Shown here piece after piece: positions 9,050 through 17,912 of a stretch of 64,000 nt of DNA. This stretch comes from Lutimonas zeaxanthinifaciens (GTDB lineage Bacteria > Bacteroidota > Bacteroidia > Flavobacteriales > Flavobacteriaceae). Position numbers and translations under genes: made by a program. Location: positions 558,001 through 622,000 of the forward strand of contig NZ_CP129964.1 of assembly GCF_030503675.1 (NCBI RefSeq), read 5' to 3'. Within the stretch, counting starts at the first letter, position 1, and each line of letters starts with the position of its first letter. Under the pieces are notes generated by a model that worked only from the letters and a program-made list of their open reading frames with translations, was not told the DNA's origin and searched no databases.

Positions 9050-9790
9050 TTAGGTATTCAAAGATTCTTTAATTGACTGTCTTATTTCCAATGCGGAATT
9101 TCTCATTTTTTCTAACTCTCTTAAAATTTCTTTTCTCCTATAGTACTCGTATCGTTTGAGATTTCTGAAATGAGGTGTCAGTATTTCTTCAAAGAGTAAT
9201 TCTATTTTTTCTTCATCGCTATGAATTGACGGAAAACCTCCTATACCTCGTTCTCTTTTGTTCTGGGGGCTAACCATCCATTCAGAGTTTAAGTCGTTGC
9301 CTTTTAGGTCCCAATTTATCCAGCGATTATAGTAGTTAAACTGAACGGTGTAATAGGTTGTTAATTTCTGTACTACTTCATGATGATCATAATATTCCAA
9401 TATACCAGAGTTCTTCAGTTTGTCAAATCCCCTTGTTACTATAATGTAGTCGAATGCAGTTGGTCTCAAATACATAAATATTGAATCAATCTGATCCTGC
9501 CGATAGTTCGTACTTTCAAGGCCCCAAATCTTCCAATTTATGTCTTCGTTGTACAATTCTACACCTCGATCGAAGGCTTCTATATCGGCATTTAGATCCT
9601 GATCGATCTCTTCAAGAATTTCTATAATCATCAATTCTTCCTTCCTTTCCTCATTCCAGTTATTGATGTAAAGAGCAATGAGTATTCCAACTACAACAAG
9701 AATAATCTCCCCAATAGCATATCTACTATACTTGAAGAACTGATTATCTTGTGCTAACCGGTAGCGTATTTTACGGAAGAATGGGAGCAT
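9050..9790 (-). CDS. DUF6090-family membrane protein D5 (MLPFF type)
   Basis: The 246-residue protein has a standard membrane module and LYINNWNE after the span. The central motif appears as GFDKLKNSGILEYYD, followed by TTYYTVQFNYYNRW and a basic, helical C-terminus with repeated Arg-Glu. It sits 4 bp below D6 and 2 bp above D4, which points to translational coupling of the three. No enzyme motif is seen. Confidence 0.8.
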   Translation of the reverse strand: MLPFFRKIRYRLAQDNQFFKYSRYAIGEIILVVVGILIALYINNWNEERKEELMIIEILEEIDQDLNADIEAFDRGVELYNEDINWKIWGLESTNYRQDQIDSIFMYLRPTAFDYIIVTRGFDKLKNSGILEYYDHHEVVQKLTTYYTVQFNYYNRWINWDLKGNDLNSEWMVSPQNKRERGIGGFPSIHSDEEKIELLFEEILTPHFRNLKRYEYYRRKEILRELEKMRNSALEIRQSIKESLNT

Positions 9791-9794
9791 CTGT

Positions 9795-10589
9795 TTAATT
9801 TTCTTTAATGAACTCTTTAATCATCGCAATCAGTTGGTTTCCCTTTTTGATCAAGGATTTACTGCAAGCATATCTCCAATCTGCGTTCGTTATCAAGTTT
9901 CTCAATGCAGCTTGACCTTCAGCACTTGAGCTTAACCATTCGAGAGTTTGTCTATAATTCGAAGCGCCTGCAGAATTGAATCCATTCTTCGCCAGAACAT
10001 TTGTCCAGTTGTTTCTAAACAAGAGAATGTTTTGATTTTCAGATTCACCAAGTCGCCATTCATAGGTTCGATAATACTCATTGATCGCATCGGCAAGTTC
10101 ATCCGTAACAAAGGAAAAGACACCTGAATTTTTCAGCTCTTCAATTGTTGATTTTCTCGGATCGATTCTTACAAGCCTTGAGGTGTGATCAAAAGAGACC
10201 TTTAAAAAGTCGTCATTTAAGGCGCTCGGGATTTCCCCGGGCCAATCTGTAATGTTACCTTCGTACTTTGGAACAGGACCAGATACTATCTCTTGTTCGG
10301 AAAGATCAGTTAAAGCCAACAGTTGCTGCATGCAATTAAATCGAAAAATCTGGTTATCTCTGTGATCTTCGAGTTGTAAGACATCATTTTGAATGTCATC
10401 AACCAAATTGCTCAAATAGACGTTCAAAGACTTTTTCAATTTTCTTTCCTCATTCCAATTGTTAATCTGAAGAGCAATGAGTATGCCTATCACAACCAGT
10501 ACTATCTCCCCGATAGCATATCTGCTATACTTGAAGAACTGATTATCTTGTGCTAGTCGCCAGCGTATTTTACGGAAAAATGGTAGCAT
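9795..10589 (-). CDS. DUF6090-family membrane protein D6 (MLPFF type)
   Basis: The 264-residue protein is the first gene of the D6-D5-D4 run. Its C-terminal region belongs to the subgroup with an ELKxxG motif (here EELKNSGVFSF) and a following EYYRTYEWRLGE helix, shared with D1, D12 and D14. The leader has the best copy of the TGATAACTA-aata-TAGTATCA inverted repeat, 11 bp before the ATG. A shadow frame inside is open for 63 codons but has no independent support. Confidence 0.8.
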   Translation of the reverse strand: MLPFFRKIRWRLAQDNQFFKYSRYAIGEIVLVVIGILIALQINNWNEERKLKKSLNVYLSNLVDDIQNDVLQLEDHRDNQIFRFNCMQQLLALTDLSEQEIVSGPVPKYEGNITDWPGEIPSALNDDFLKVSFDHTSRLVRIDPRKSTIEELKNSGVFSFVTDELADAINEYYRTYEWRLGESENQNILLFRNNWTNVLAKNGFNSAGASNYRQTLEWLSSSAEGQAALRNLITNADWRYACSKSLIKKGNQLIAMIKEFIKEN

Positions 10590-10599
10590 CTGCTAATTT

Positions 10600-10620
10600 T
10601 GATAACTAAATATAGTATCA
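10600..10620 (-). promoter_or_regulatory. Inverted repeat and promoter-like box of D6
   Basis: TGATAACTA-aata-TAGTATCA is palindromic except for one extra base. On the minus strand it contains TATATTTA, one base from the TAnnTTTG box, at a distance from the ATG that suits a promoter. The same element, slightly decayed, precedes D2, D11 and D14, so it may be a shared operator. Confidence 0.45.
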
Positions 10621-10631
10621 GTGGTTCAGAT

Positions 10632-10804
10632 GAAATAATGGATATGGACGAATGGCATTATTTCACTTCCGAAAGGGTTTGATTATTTATCGAGATGACT
10701 ATACGGTTATCAGCTCCGGTGGTTGGGAAATTCCGTTATGATGTTTACGATGCCATGAGTGAATTACTTGGGGATGTCTGAAGTAAGATGCCTGAGGTGA
10801 ATAA
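10632..10804. repeat. Spacer relic (GGACGAA...VYDAMS type)
   Basis: The first half matches the 6506 relic (GGACGAATGGCATTATTTCA). The second half (about 10705-10804) matches the 178-bp spacers at 31150 and 32438, including GTTTACGATGCCATGAG and AAGATGCCTGAGGTGAATAATTAG, which overlaps the D7 stop codon. It therefore links the spacer types of region 1 and region 2. Confidence 0.6.
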
Positions 10805-11854
10805 TTAGCGGACTTTTTTCATATCTAAAACTAATCCCGGACCAGCGCTAAACCGAATTCCTTCAACTTCTCCATGATCATCAAATTCTAAATGATAAAA
10901 TCCACCATTCGTCCTAAAATGATATTTATCGATAGGGGTAATCTCTCTAAGGATGTTCGGTTCTTCAGATCTGTATCCAGTGTACAACAATTTACCTTCC
11001 TCAATACTTATTGATATCGAGTCATCAGGAACATACCAGTTTTTAGAACTCCATTTTGATTCATATTTTCCTATATAATGCTTGTAGGCTTTATAATCAT
11101 GTTGAAATAATAAAGAATCTGAATGCCTGATCTCATGACCATCTAAATAATCATAAATTTTCCGATAAACCGAAACAGCTTTTTTATCATAAATTCTTAA
11201 AAATCGGCTATAGTCTGAGACTAAAATAAAATACTCAGCGGAAGAACTTAAATGTTCAGGATTATACAGATAATAGTCGTTGATTGTTTCTTCTTCGACT
11301 CCAAAGACCATGTTTTTGAACCAATCGTACTTCTTTATGGTAGTCAAATTCTTTTTGTGTCCCTCCAACATGTATGCTTTCGCTTCTTCAAGCCGTATCA
11401 GTGTATTATTAATGTCATTCAAATCATCTACTAACTGCTCTTGTTCAAGTGTTAAATTATTGTATTGATTAAGTTTTTTGAATGAATCATCCTTAATCGG
11501 AGCAAATCCATAAGTATAAGCTAAAGTTCTTAGTCTATATCCTTGTTGACCTTTATAATCCTCAGTATCCACAGAGTCAATCAGTACTTTTAGAAATAGT
11601 GAATCTTCAATCGCAAAATCGTAGATATAATATCTGGCTACCGAAATGTTTGTTTCCAATTCTTTCTCAACTTCTACCAGCACTTGATTGATTCTCTCTT
11701 GCTCCTTTTTCTGTTCATTTTGATTATTGATATATAAGGCTATCAATATCCCCAGGACAACCAACACAATCTCACCAATGGCATATTTCAAATACTTAAA
11801 AAACTGGCTATTGGCTAAAAGGTCTCGACGAATTTTACGAAAAAAGTGAAGCAT
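10805..11854 (-). CDS. DUF6090-family membrane protein D7 (MLHFF type, long form)
   Basis: The 349-residue protein has an N-terminus of the MLHFFRKIRRDLLAN type, a span at about 26-42 and YINNQNEQ. The middle is helical, then a beta-rich C-terminal domain (from YIGKYESKW) ends in GLVLDMKKVR. This domain is nearly the same as in D4 although the N-terminal type differs. The stop codon lies within a repeated spacer sequence. It is probably a separate unit from D6, which starts 215 bp further on. Confidence 0.8.
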   Translation of the reverse strand: MLHFFRKIRRDLLANSQFFKYLKYAIGEIVLVVLGILIALYINNQNEQKKEQERINQVLVEVEKELETNISVARYYIYDFAIEDSLFLKVLIDSVDTEDYKGQQGYRLRTLAYTYGFAPIKDDSFKKLNQYNNLTLEQEQLVDDLNDINNTLIRLEEAKAYMLEGHKKNLTTIKKYDWFKNMVFGVEEETINDYYLYNPEHLSSSAEYFILVSDYSRFLRIYDKKAVSVYRKIYDYLDGHEIRHSDSLLFQHDYKAYKHYIGKYESKWSSKNWYVPDDSISISIEEGKLLYTGYRSEEPNILREITPIDKYHFRTNGGFYHLEFDDHGEVEGIRFSAGPGLVLDMKKVR

Positions 11855-11898
11855 AGGAATTGGATTGATTTTATAAACTGATTTATAATGAAACTACA

Positions 11899-13023
11899 CT
11901 AATCAGGATCTGTCTGTTTTATAAAGTATAAAGATTCTTCCCTCAATTGCAACTCTGCCCCTATGACCTGATTGTTATCGTACGCAAACCATACTTGAAA
12001 AAATTCTGAGAAACCTGAAAATTTACTTTCCTCATAGGGGAAGATTTCTAGAATAATTTGATCATTTAATTTTAAATATAAGCACCCATTATCTAAAATG
12101 ATATTAAATGATTCAAGAGGACTGTCTATGTTTTGTGATTCGAATCGGTAGGTGCCAGTAAAGTTTTCCAATGATGTTCTTGGCAATTCGATTCTTTTGA
12201 AAAAATAGCCTTCAGGAAATGTAGGCAAAGGAGGAGTGGTCGGATCATACTTTTTGAGCTCTTTATATATTACCTGCAACAAGTTTATTGATCTCAATAA
12301 ATAATATTCAATTCTTTCCAAGGCAGACTTTTTACTTTGAAGATCATCCATGATTAAATTTTGACCCGTAACTGAATTTATATAATTCAATATCCCTTCC
12401 CGTTGTTCACTTTGCAGTTCAGATTCAGACATACCGAATAGCGTACCATATTCTTCAAGATCTGGAATATCTGAGTTATAACGAAAATAACTTTGATCAT
12501 AATACAAATAAGATTCGTATTCAATTAATCTATCAAATGCATATTCCATCATCATTTTAAAATCATTGACATAAGTATTGTAATGGGTCAATATCCTTGA
12601 ATTGAGTTTGTCATTATCCGTGAGCTCAGAGATACCCAAATTATTCATTTTATTAAATGTCACTTCACTAATTCTAATTTCCAAATTGATTGGATTCACA
12701 ACTTCCTTCAAACTATCCAAAGGCAACTCACCAATTTTATCAGAGTGGACAACCTTTTCCTGGTCCTTTATTCTTGTCTTGAGTCGGTCAAGATGCCCTA
12801 TACCTAAAATCCAAACATCATTTTGCAATTCAGAGCGCATCTCTTTTAAATAGGTTATGCCTCTTATAAGCGCCTTTCTATCCTCATTCCAATTATTGAT
12901 CTGTAAGGCGATTAATATCCCCAGTACAACCAATATAATTTCTCCAATAGCATATTTCAGATATTTAAAAAACTGGCTTTCTTGAATTAGTTTGTGCCTT
13001 ATTCGCCTAAAGAAGTTGATCAT
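11899..13023 (-). CDS. DUF6090-family membrane protein D8 (MINFF type, longest member)
   Basis: At 374 residues it is the longest member. It has a standard membrane module, a helical middle with VTFNKMNNLGISELTD as the central motif, then from about residue 280 a beta-rich domain starting LENFTGTYRF. This second domain resembles the DUF3471-type barrel that follows serine beta-lactamase-like domains rather than the D4/D7 ending. The leader is copy B of the palindromic repeat. Function unknown; ligand binding by the C-terminal domain is a guess. Confidence 0.8.
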   Translation of the reverse strand: MINFFRRIRHKLIQESQFFKYLKYAIGEIILVVLGILIALQINNWNEDRKALIRGITYLKEMRSELQNDVWILGIGHLDRLKTRIKDQEKVVHSDKIGELPLDSLKEVVNPINLEIRISEVTFNKMNNLGISELTDNDKLNSRILTHYNTYVNDFKMMMEYAFDRLIEYESYLYYDQSYFRYNSDIPDLEEYGTLFGMSESELQSEQREGILNYINSVTGQNLIMDDLQSKKSALERIEYYLLRSINLLQVIYKELKKYDPTTPPLPTFPEGYFFKRIELPRTSLENFTGTYRFESQNIDSPLESFNIILDNGCLYLKLNDQIILEIFPYEESKFSGFSEFFQVWFAYDNNQVIGAELQLREESLYFIKQTDPD

Positions 13024-13120
13024 AGTTTAATTGTTAAAGCCTCCGCGCTGCCTGGCCCTGTCTCTAAAAATGTCTACCAGACATTTTCTTTACGCTCAGT
13101 CCTGGAAGAAGTGAAGCATA
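13024..13120 (-). repeat. Leader repeat of MINFF genes, copy B
   Basis: Same unit as at 1414 and 13904, with the inverted repeat AAAATGTCT-acc-AGACATTTT at 13067-13087. The fossil start (ATG, then LHFFQD, stop) is intact. Unlike the other two copies it is not preceded by the ACCTTTAAAGGT leader, so D8 may depend on transcription coming from D9. Confidence 0.75.
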
Positions 13121-13180
13121 CTTAATTTAGTAGTTTATTTAAGGCATGAGCGGTTGCGTTGCTATCTGTTTTAATATTTT

Positions 13181-13903
13181 CTAACGGCTCCCCAATTCTG
13201 TTTCTATATTTTTTCGCACCCTGGTTACCCCCTCTTTTAAATCTTTTCTACCCTCAAGCACTAATTTTAGGGTTCCTAAGTAGACTCTTTCTCGTTTCGC
13301 ATAATCCTCAGCTTCTAAGAATTTTTCATAGTCATAAATGCGAATGTTCTGGTAATCACTAAAATCATACAATGACGAAAAGTCATTCAGGTAGGACGTT
13401 CCCCAATGAACCTTGGATTGTGATTCATTCAATAAATCACAATATTCAACCCCAGACTCAAAAACTTCTATTATGTCTTTTCTTAGTAAGTCATTTTCAA
13501 TATTCGACATTCCCCATCCTTTCAGGGTTTCATAGGAAGTTGTTGTGATGTATTCTGGTTTTAACTCCCAAAACTTATTCAAATGATCCTGTAGAGTGTC
13601 ATTCCAAATCAGGTCCTCATCAATAGTTTTGATTATAGCCTTTTTACCTTCGATTGTCTCTTGCATGTTAATGATGGTCTCCTGAAATTTATTCTCTGTT
13701 TGCAACAGATCTTCTCTAATTTCCTTGAGGATTTTGGTTTCTCTGTCTCTGTTAATCCTGTCTTCATTCCAATTGTTGATCTGCAGTGCAATCAATATAC
13801 CCAGAACCACTAAGATTATCTCCCCAACGGCATATTTCAGATACTTAAAAAACTGGCTTTCTTGAATTAGTTTGTGCCTTATTCGCCTAAAGAAGTTGAT
13901 CAT
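13181..13903 (-). CDS. DUF6090-family membrane protein D9 (MINFF type)
   Basis: The 240-residue protein has residues 1-50 almost the same as D1 and D8. The variable part contains SYETLKGWGMSNIEND, the central family motif with Trp in place of Ser, and a predicted coiled coil around residues 50-90. It has no C-terminal beta domain. It is probably transcribed before D8 in the same direction, with a 157-bp gap that holds leader copy B. Confidence 0.8.
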   Translation of the reverse strand: MINFFRRIRHKLIQESQFFKYLKYAVGEIILVVLGILIALQINNWNEDRINRDRETKILKEIREDLLQTENKFQETIINMQETIEGKKAIIKTIDEDLIWNDTLQDHLNKFWELKPEYITTTSYETLKGWGMSNIENDLLRKDIIEVFESGVEYCDLLNESQSKVHWGTSYLNDFSSLYDFSDYQNIRIYDYEKFLEAEDYAKRERVYLGTLKLVLEGRKDLKEGVTRVRKNIETELGSR

Positions 13904-14000
13904 AGTTTAATTGTTAAAGCCTCCGCGCTGCCTGGCCCTATCGCTAAAAATGTCTACCAGACATTTTCTTTACGCTCAGTCCTGGAAGAAGTGAAGCATA
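13904..14000 (-). repeat. Leader repeat of MINFF genes, copy C
   Basis: Third copy of the unit; the inverted repeat is at 13947-13967. It is followed upstream by ATCTTTAAAGGT (14013-14024) and the palindrome TGACAAATGTCA (14049-14060), so the original leader is still attached, displaced by about 100 bp from the coding start. Confidence 0.75.
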
Positions 14001-14206
14001 TGATCTGGATTGATCTTTAAAGGTAACTTCCTGACCTTAAAATTACTATGACAAATGTCAGTGAATAACAGTGAGCTAAAGGGCCACCAGATCCGAAGCC
14101 GGAATCGGAAAATAGCAGGTTGGGGTATGAAAGATGTATTGGAATATGGATGCCTGATAATGTACCATATTGGTTTAATGAATGATCGTAAAGGGGGCAG
14201 GCTTAG

Positions 14207-14668
14207 CTACTTCAATTTTATATTGATTACTCCATTGGATCCACGAAGCCCATAACGGGCTAATTCATGAGGTTTTTTATACACCTCTACCGATTTAACA
14301 TTTTGAGGATTTATACCTTCTCGAACACTTTGAAAATCAGTTGAATAGGGAGATCCATTTAATAGAAACAAAGGTTCCGAAGATTCATTATTGAAATAAT
14401 TTTCAGATTCCGGAGATGAATGAGTGAAAAAACTTCCGGTCATAACGATTACCTGAGTGTTGTTGCCCGACCCCCTAACAACAACCCCTGATAATTGTTG
14501 TATTATTTGCTCCATAGACGTCTCATATTTTGCGTCCACAATTCTTGGATTTGAATTCATATTCTTTTGAATATCTGATTCCGAATAACTTGAATTATTT
14601 GACGTTGCGCAACTGAAAAAAAGTATACTGCAAAGAAATATAAATGATATAATTTTTTTGAAGACCAT
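14207..14668 (-). CDS. TonB-plug-like lipoprotein
   Basis: The 153-residue protein has a signal with lipobox (FFSC at about residue 20). The C-terminal half reads like the end of a TonB-dependent receptor plug or carboxypeptidase-associated tail: PLFLLNGSPYS, then NVKSVEVYK and YGLRGSNGVINI. Many Bacteroidota proteins of this size carry such a plug-like domain without a barrel; their role is unclear. A pair of TGAT-N4-ATCA boxes lies 150-190 bp upstream. Confidence 0.7.
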   Translation of the reverse strand: MVFKKIISFIFLCSILFFSCATSNNSSYSESDIQKNMNSNPRIVDAKYETSMEQIIQQLSGVVVRGSGNNTQVIVMTGSFFTHSSPESENYFNNESSEPLFLLNGSPYSTDFQSVREGINPQNVKSVEVYKKPHELARYGLRGSNGVINIKLK

Positions 14669-14980
14669 AATATTATTGTATTTGTGATAATGAATTAACT
14701 TCGTTCAAAACCCCTATTAAAACCTTAATATATAAGTTTGACTTATGATTAAGGACTAATAATAAATTGAAAAAGTATTTTTTCTAATGGTAAAGGAAGG
14801 TCATAAAAAACTAATAACCAATGATATAAATCAATTGAAATAATGATTGTGGTCAATGAGTCGGCGCCTGGTCAAGAACTCGAAAATAGCAGGTTGGGGT
14901 ATTGGAAATGGGGAGCCCGAATGAAATATTAATCACATCATTTCAGATCGTTAACATTTACTTCTGATTTTATCCAGGTA
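14669..14980. other. Intergenic region with paired boxes and spacer relic
   Basis: The region contains the paired boxes at 14821-14856 and, from 14862 to 14920, a short piece of the spacer family (CAAGAACTCGAAAATAGCAGGTTGGGGTATTGG, given here by its position only as a match to 14086-14130 and 21990-22040). No coding frame is convincing. Confidence 0.4.
14821..14856 (-). promoter_or_regulatory. Paired TGAT-N4-ATCA boxes upstream of plug-like lipoprotein gene
   Basis: Box 1 is ATGATATAAATCAA (14821-14834) and box 2 is ATGATTGTGGTCAA (14843-14856). The centres are 22 bp apart, the same spacing as at four other lipoprotein genes in the window. The box sequence is like the FNR-type consensus TTGATnnnnATCAA. 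Confidence 0.5.
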
Positions 14981-15862
14981 TTAGTATTTTAAAAATTTCT
15001 CACCCTTGATGGTTTTGCCATAAAAACTAACAACTGCTCTGGTACTGGTTTTGTCCGGAAATTGAAAAGTTACTTTAGTATTCGCTATTCCTCCTTCAAA
15101 AGTATTGCTGCCAATGTACCTCATGCCCTCTAACAATTGACCATTCCTTTTAAGAAATAACAGATCGTCATTCTTAATGAACTCGATATTACTTTTATCA
15201 TCCATTTCATAGATACCCGTTATTTTATTATAAACATTGTCATCAAGGGGGTATTCTTTTCGCAATACCACATCAAAAGTTACTGCTTGTTCACCTTTAT
15301 TATTTTTAACAATTTCTAAAACTCTGTTTTCAGCCCCAGGAGCTGATGCCCATGTATCATTGTCAATATATTGGTCACCTTTAAAATAAATCTGAGTGAT
15401 AAGATCCTGTTGTTTAGCAACAGATACTCTCATATGAATATGCGCAGGGCGCCAGGAGGATTCATCATTCGGATTGACTTTATAAGGCACCGGTACAATG
15501 GTTTTGAAGTAATATTTGCCATCTTCTCCAGTCTTAACAGCTCCCCTGAATACATAGTCATCGGATGTGTTATCATAGTGCTGGTTCTCATCGCATTGCC
15601 AGATTTCCACCAGGGTATTTTTCAATGGCATGTTGCCATTTTCGTCAAAAATGGTTCCGGCTAAATTCATGGGAATTCCTTGAGAATTCTCTGGAATAAT
15701 ATTACTTCTCATTGGTGATCCAGGCCTGTAAAACGGACCAAGTATATCTGTAGTGGTAGGGGAATTCCCAATAAATATTTTTCCGTCCCATATGATCCCT
15801 CCAAAGGCACTTACAGCAAATGCCATCATGGATGATTTCTGAATAAAATTTCTTCTTTTCAT
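14981..15862 (-). CDS. Intradiol ring-cleavage dioxygenase-like protein
   Basis: The start chosen is the ATG at 15862, because MKRRNFIQKSS begins a typical export signal; an earlier in-frame start would add 31 unlikely residues. The body matches the protocatechuate 3,4-dioxygenase fold: GPFYRPGSP, GNMPLKNTLVEIWQCD, DENQHYD, then RPAHIHMRV, whose histidines bind iron. Such enzymes open catechol rings. After the dioxygenase part, about 80 residues (from KITGIYEM) form a beta-rich tail resembling the C-terminal domains of D8 and the serine hydrolase at 27552. Confidence 0.8.
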   Translation of the reverse strand: MKRRNFIQKSSMMAFAVSAFGGIIWDGKIFIGNSPTTTDILGPFYRPGSPMRSNIIPENSQGIPMNLAGTIFDENGNMPLKNTLVEIWQCDENQHYDNTSDDYVFRGAVKTGEDGKYYFKTIVPVPYKVNPNDESSWRPAHIHMRVSVAKQQDLITQIYFKGDQYIDNDTWASAPGAENRVLEIVKNNKGEQAVTFDVVLRKEYPLDDNVYNKITGIYEMDDKSNIEFIKNDDLLFLKRNGQLLEGMRYIGSNTFEGGIANTKVTFQFPDKTSTRAVVSFYGKTIKGEKFLKY

Positions 15863-16096
15863 CCGAGTTGTATAATTTATATTGAGTTTCAACTTAGTGT
15901 AATTGATAGCACCATCAAAATGATATAGGATGAAACACGTGAATTTCTTTCCCAAGCTACCACTATTGTTAACCGAGGTTCAAATACTTATTAAAAAATT
16001 AAAACTACAAGGTCTATATGGTACTTCTACTTCAGCAATAAGGAAATGGATGTACATGAAGATTCATCTTTTGTTAAAAAAGAATGATTAGTAGTT

Positions 16097-16891
16097 TTAG
16101 TCATCAAGATTTTGATCAATAATCCCAATAACTCGCTCAACTTTTTCTTTCAGGATTTCTGATGAAAGCTGACCGCTTACAGCCCATAAATTTACGAGTG
16201 AAAGCAAACTTTCAAATTCCGGATCGTTCAACAATCTGGAATATTTTAATTCCGCTACGGATGAATTTCGGTTGATTCTCCATCTCTTATCAAAATACGT
16301 ATTGTTATCCCATAGGGTTTTTACGATATAATTGTCGGATAACAGTAAAGTATGTTTTTTGGTTAAATAAGGATTTAACTGAAAAACTATTATATCCTGA
16401 AGTGCATCTTCCTTGCGTCGAAGATCATCTAATTCTCCGGTCCAATTTGAAAGAGACTTTCGGAGCGTTCCATTCTGAATAATGCTCAGTTGCCCAGAGC
16501 TAATAATGTTTTCCAAAACTCCTGTCTTGGCTTCAAAATTCGGAATATATCTGCTTAGCCCTATCAGGCTATCAATTTCAGAGTACTTGACAACTAAGCG
16601 AGGGTCCATGATTAATGAGTCAAATCTCCTGAGCCCATTTAACTGAATCTGCCTCTTACTTAAGACCGAATTAATCGTGTTTAAATTTTCCTCAAATTCT
16701 TGTTTGAGATTAAACAGTAATCTTTTCTCGAGTTCCCTTTCCTTTCTATACTCATTCCAATTGTTTATTGACAAAGCAATCAATATCCCAATAACAACAA
16801 GGACAATCTCACCAATGGCATATCGTGAGTACTTGAAGAACTGATTGTCCTGAGCTAGTCGCCAACGTATTTTACGGAAGAAGGGGAGCAT
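16097..16891 (-). CDS. DUF6090-family membrane protein D10 (MLPFF type)
   Basis: The 264-residue protein is taken from the ATG at 16891, which gives the family N-terminus; an upstream ATG would add 16 unrelated residues. LSINNWNEY follows the span. The central motif is VLENIISSGQLSIIQNGTLR, and a WTGELDDLR helix follows. The 3' flank carries one of the IHLWF-ENE relics (16043-16090). Function unknown. Confidence 0.8.
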   Translation of the reverse strand: MLPFFRKIRWRLAQDNQFFKYSRYAIGEIVLVVIGILIALSINNWNEYRKERELEKRLLFNLKQEFEENLNTINSVLSKRQIQLNGLRRFDSLIMDPRLVVKYSEIDSLIGLSRYIPNFEAKTGVLENIISSGQLSIIQNGTLRKSLSNWTGELDDLRRKEDALQDIIVFQLNPYLTKKHTLLLSDNYIVKTLWDNNTYFDKRWRINRNSSVAELKYSRLLNDPEFESLLSLVNLWAVSGQLSSEILKEKVERVIGIIDQNLDD

Positions 16892-17009
16892 TTGAATTAT
16901 TATTGATGTTTCAAGGTACGAAAAAAAAAATCGGTCCATTTCTGGAAGGGTGAGAAAATATTCATCTTTGTTTCAAGGAGAATGATTTTCAATATTGAAA
17001 TATCGCCTT

Positions 17010-17693
17010 TTATTTTGCCTCTCTGAACAGGTTTAGAATATGCGCAGATCTATCTTGCATGTAATTGTAGATTCTCAATTCTTCTTTGCGGTTTGATCGA
17101 AGATATTTTAGCTGGGTCTTGAATATGGAATCCTCTCTTAATTTTTGAAAGGCGTCGATGTCCCGTTGAGTGAATGCTTCTGTTTCTTCCGGATAGAACC
17201 CCTTTTTTATTAAATATCTTTGTAAATCGTTGGTTTCCGTCACACTCTGACCAATTCTGAGGTAATGAAAGTCTGTCCATTGGTAATATTCATAGATGCG
17301 AAACATCAATTCCCCATCATAATCATCCGAGACTATTTTACTTGATAACAACTGATTGAATCCAGTTAAAACGTAATCAGGCCAATCAACAAAGAGCATT
17401 AATCTAAAACAAGAGGCTAAATGATTTCCATCTGAACTTTCCTTATCCCATAGACTATCATCAAGGAACATATCCAAACATTCGATCTGTTTTAAAACAT
17501 CTGATTTGTCGATCAATATTTCTATGGAGTCCAACCTTATGTTATTTTCAATTTCATTCATAATCTTTCTGTAACCCTCCTTATCTTGATTCTCTTCTCG
17601 CCAATTATCAGCAAGAAATGCCATCATGACACCGATGAAAATAATTGAGATTTCAATCAAATATTTGCTGATTTTTCGGAAGAATTTGAGCAT
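17010..17693 (-). CDS. Divergent relative of the DUF6090 array, D11
   Basis: The 227-residue protein starts like the family (MLKFFRKISK) but lacks the KYAIGE box and goes directly into a membrane span (about 12-28) that ends ADNWREE instead of NNWNE. The rest follows the family plan, with GFNQLLSSKIVSDDY at the central motif and YEYYQW after it. It is probably an ancient paralogue or a sister family. Its leader has the TGATA...ATCA-type repeat of the MLPFF genes, so it was integrated into the same expression context. Confidence 0.65.
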   Translation of the reverse strand: MLKFFRKISKYLIEISIIFIGVMMAFLADNWREENQDKEGYRKIMNEIENNIRLDSIEILIDKSDVLKQIECLDMFLDDSLWDKESSDGNHLASCFRLMLFVDWPDYVLTGFNQLLSSKIVSDDYDGELMFRIYEYYQWTDFHYLRIGQSVTETNDLQRYLIKKGFYPEETEAFTQRDIDAFQKLREDSIFKTQLKYLRSNRKEELRIYNYMQDRSAHILNLFREAK

Positions 17694-17703
17694 CTGCTAA
17701 GTT

Positions 17704-17862
17704 TTATAACTAAATATAGCATCAGTGGTTGAGATGAAATAATGGATATGGACGAAAAGCATCGAATGACTTCCGAAAGTCATGGATTATTTATCGAGAT
17801 GTTTATATGAGCATCAGCTCCGGAGCCGGAACTCGAAAATTGCAGGCTGGGGTATTGAAAAG
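17704..17862. repeat. Operator-like repeat plus spacer relic upstream of D11
   Basis: 17704-17724 is a decayed copy of TGATAACTA-aata-TAGTATCA. From about 17740 to 17862 the sequence follows the spacer family (GGACGAAaaGCATcgaatgAC, ATTATTTATCGAGATGTTTATA, then GGCTGGGGTATTG). The plus-strand frame is broken here. Confidence 0.5.
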
Positions 17863-17912
17863 AGACCTGCAATAATTTAATCACATTACCATTTACCTTT
17901 CTAATTATAAGT

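Noticed and set aside
1414-14000. Leader repeats with AAAATGTCT palindromes as an insertion sequence or CRISPR repeat
   Set aside because: No transposase, no regular spacers and no target duplication are visible; copies occur only at MINFF gene starts in this window.
14055-14255. 66-codon plus-strand frame opposite the plug-like gene end
   Set aside because: It begins within the leader palindrome, consists of spacer-family sequence and overlaps a convincing minus-strand gene.
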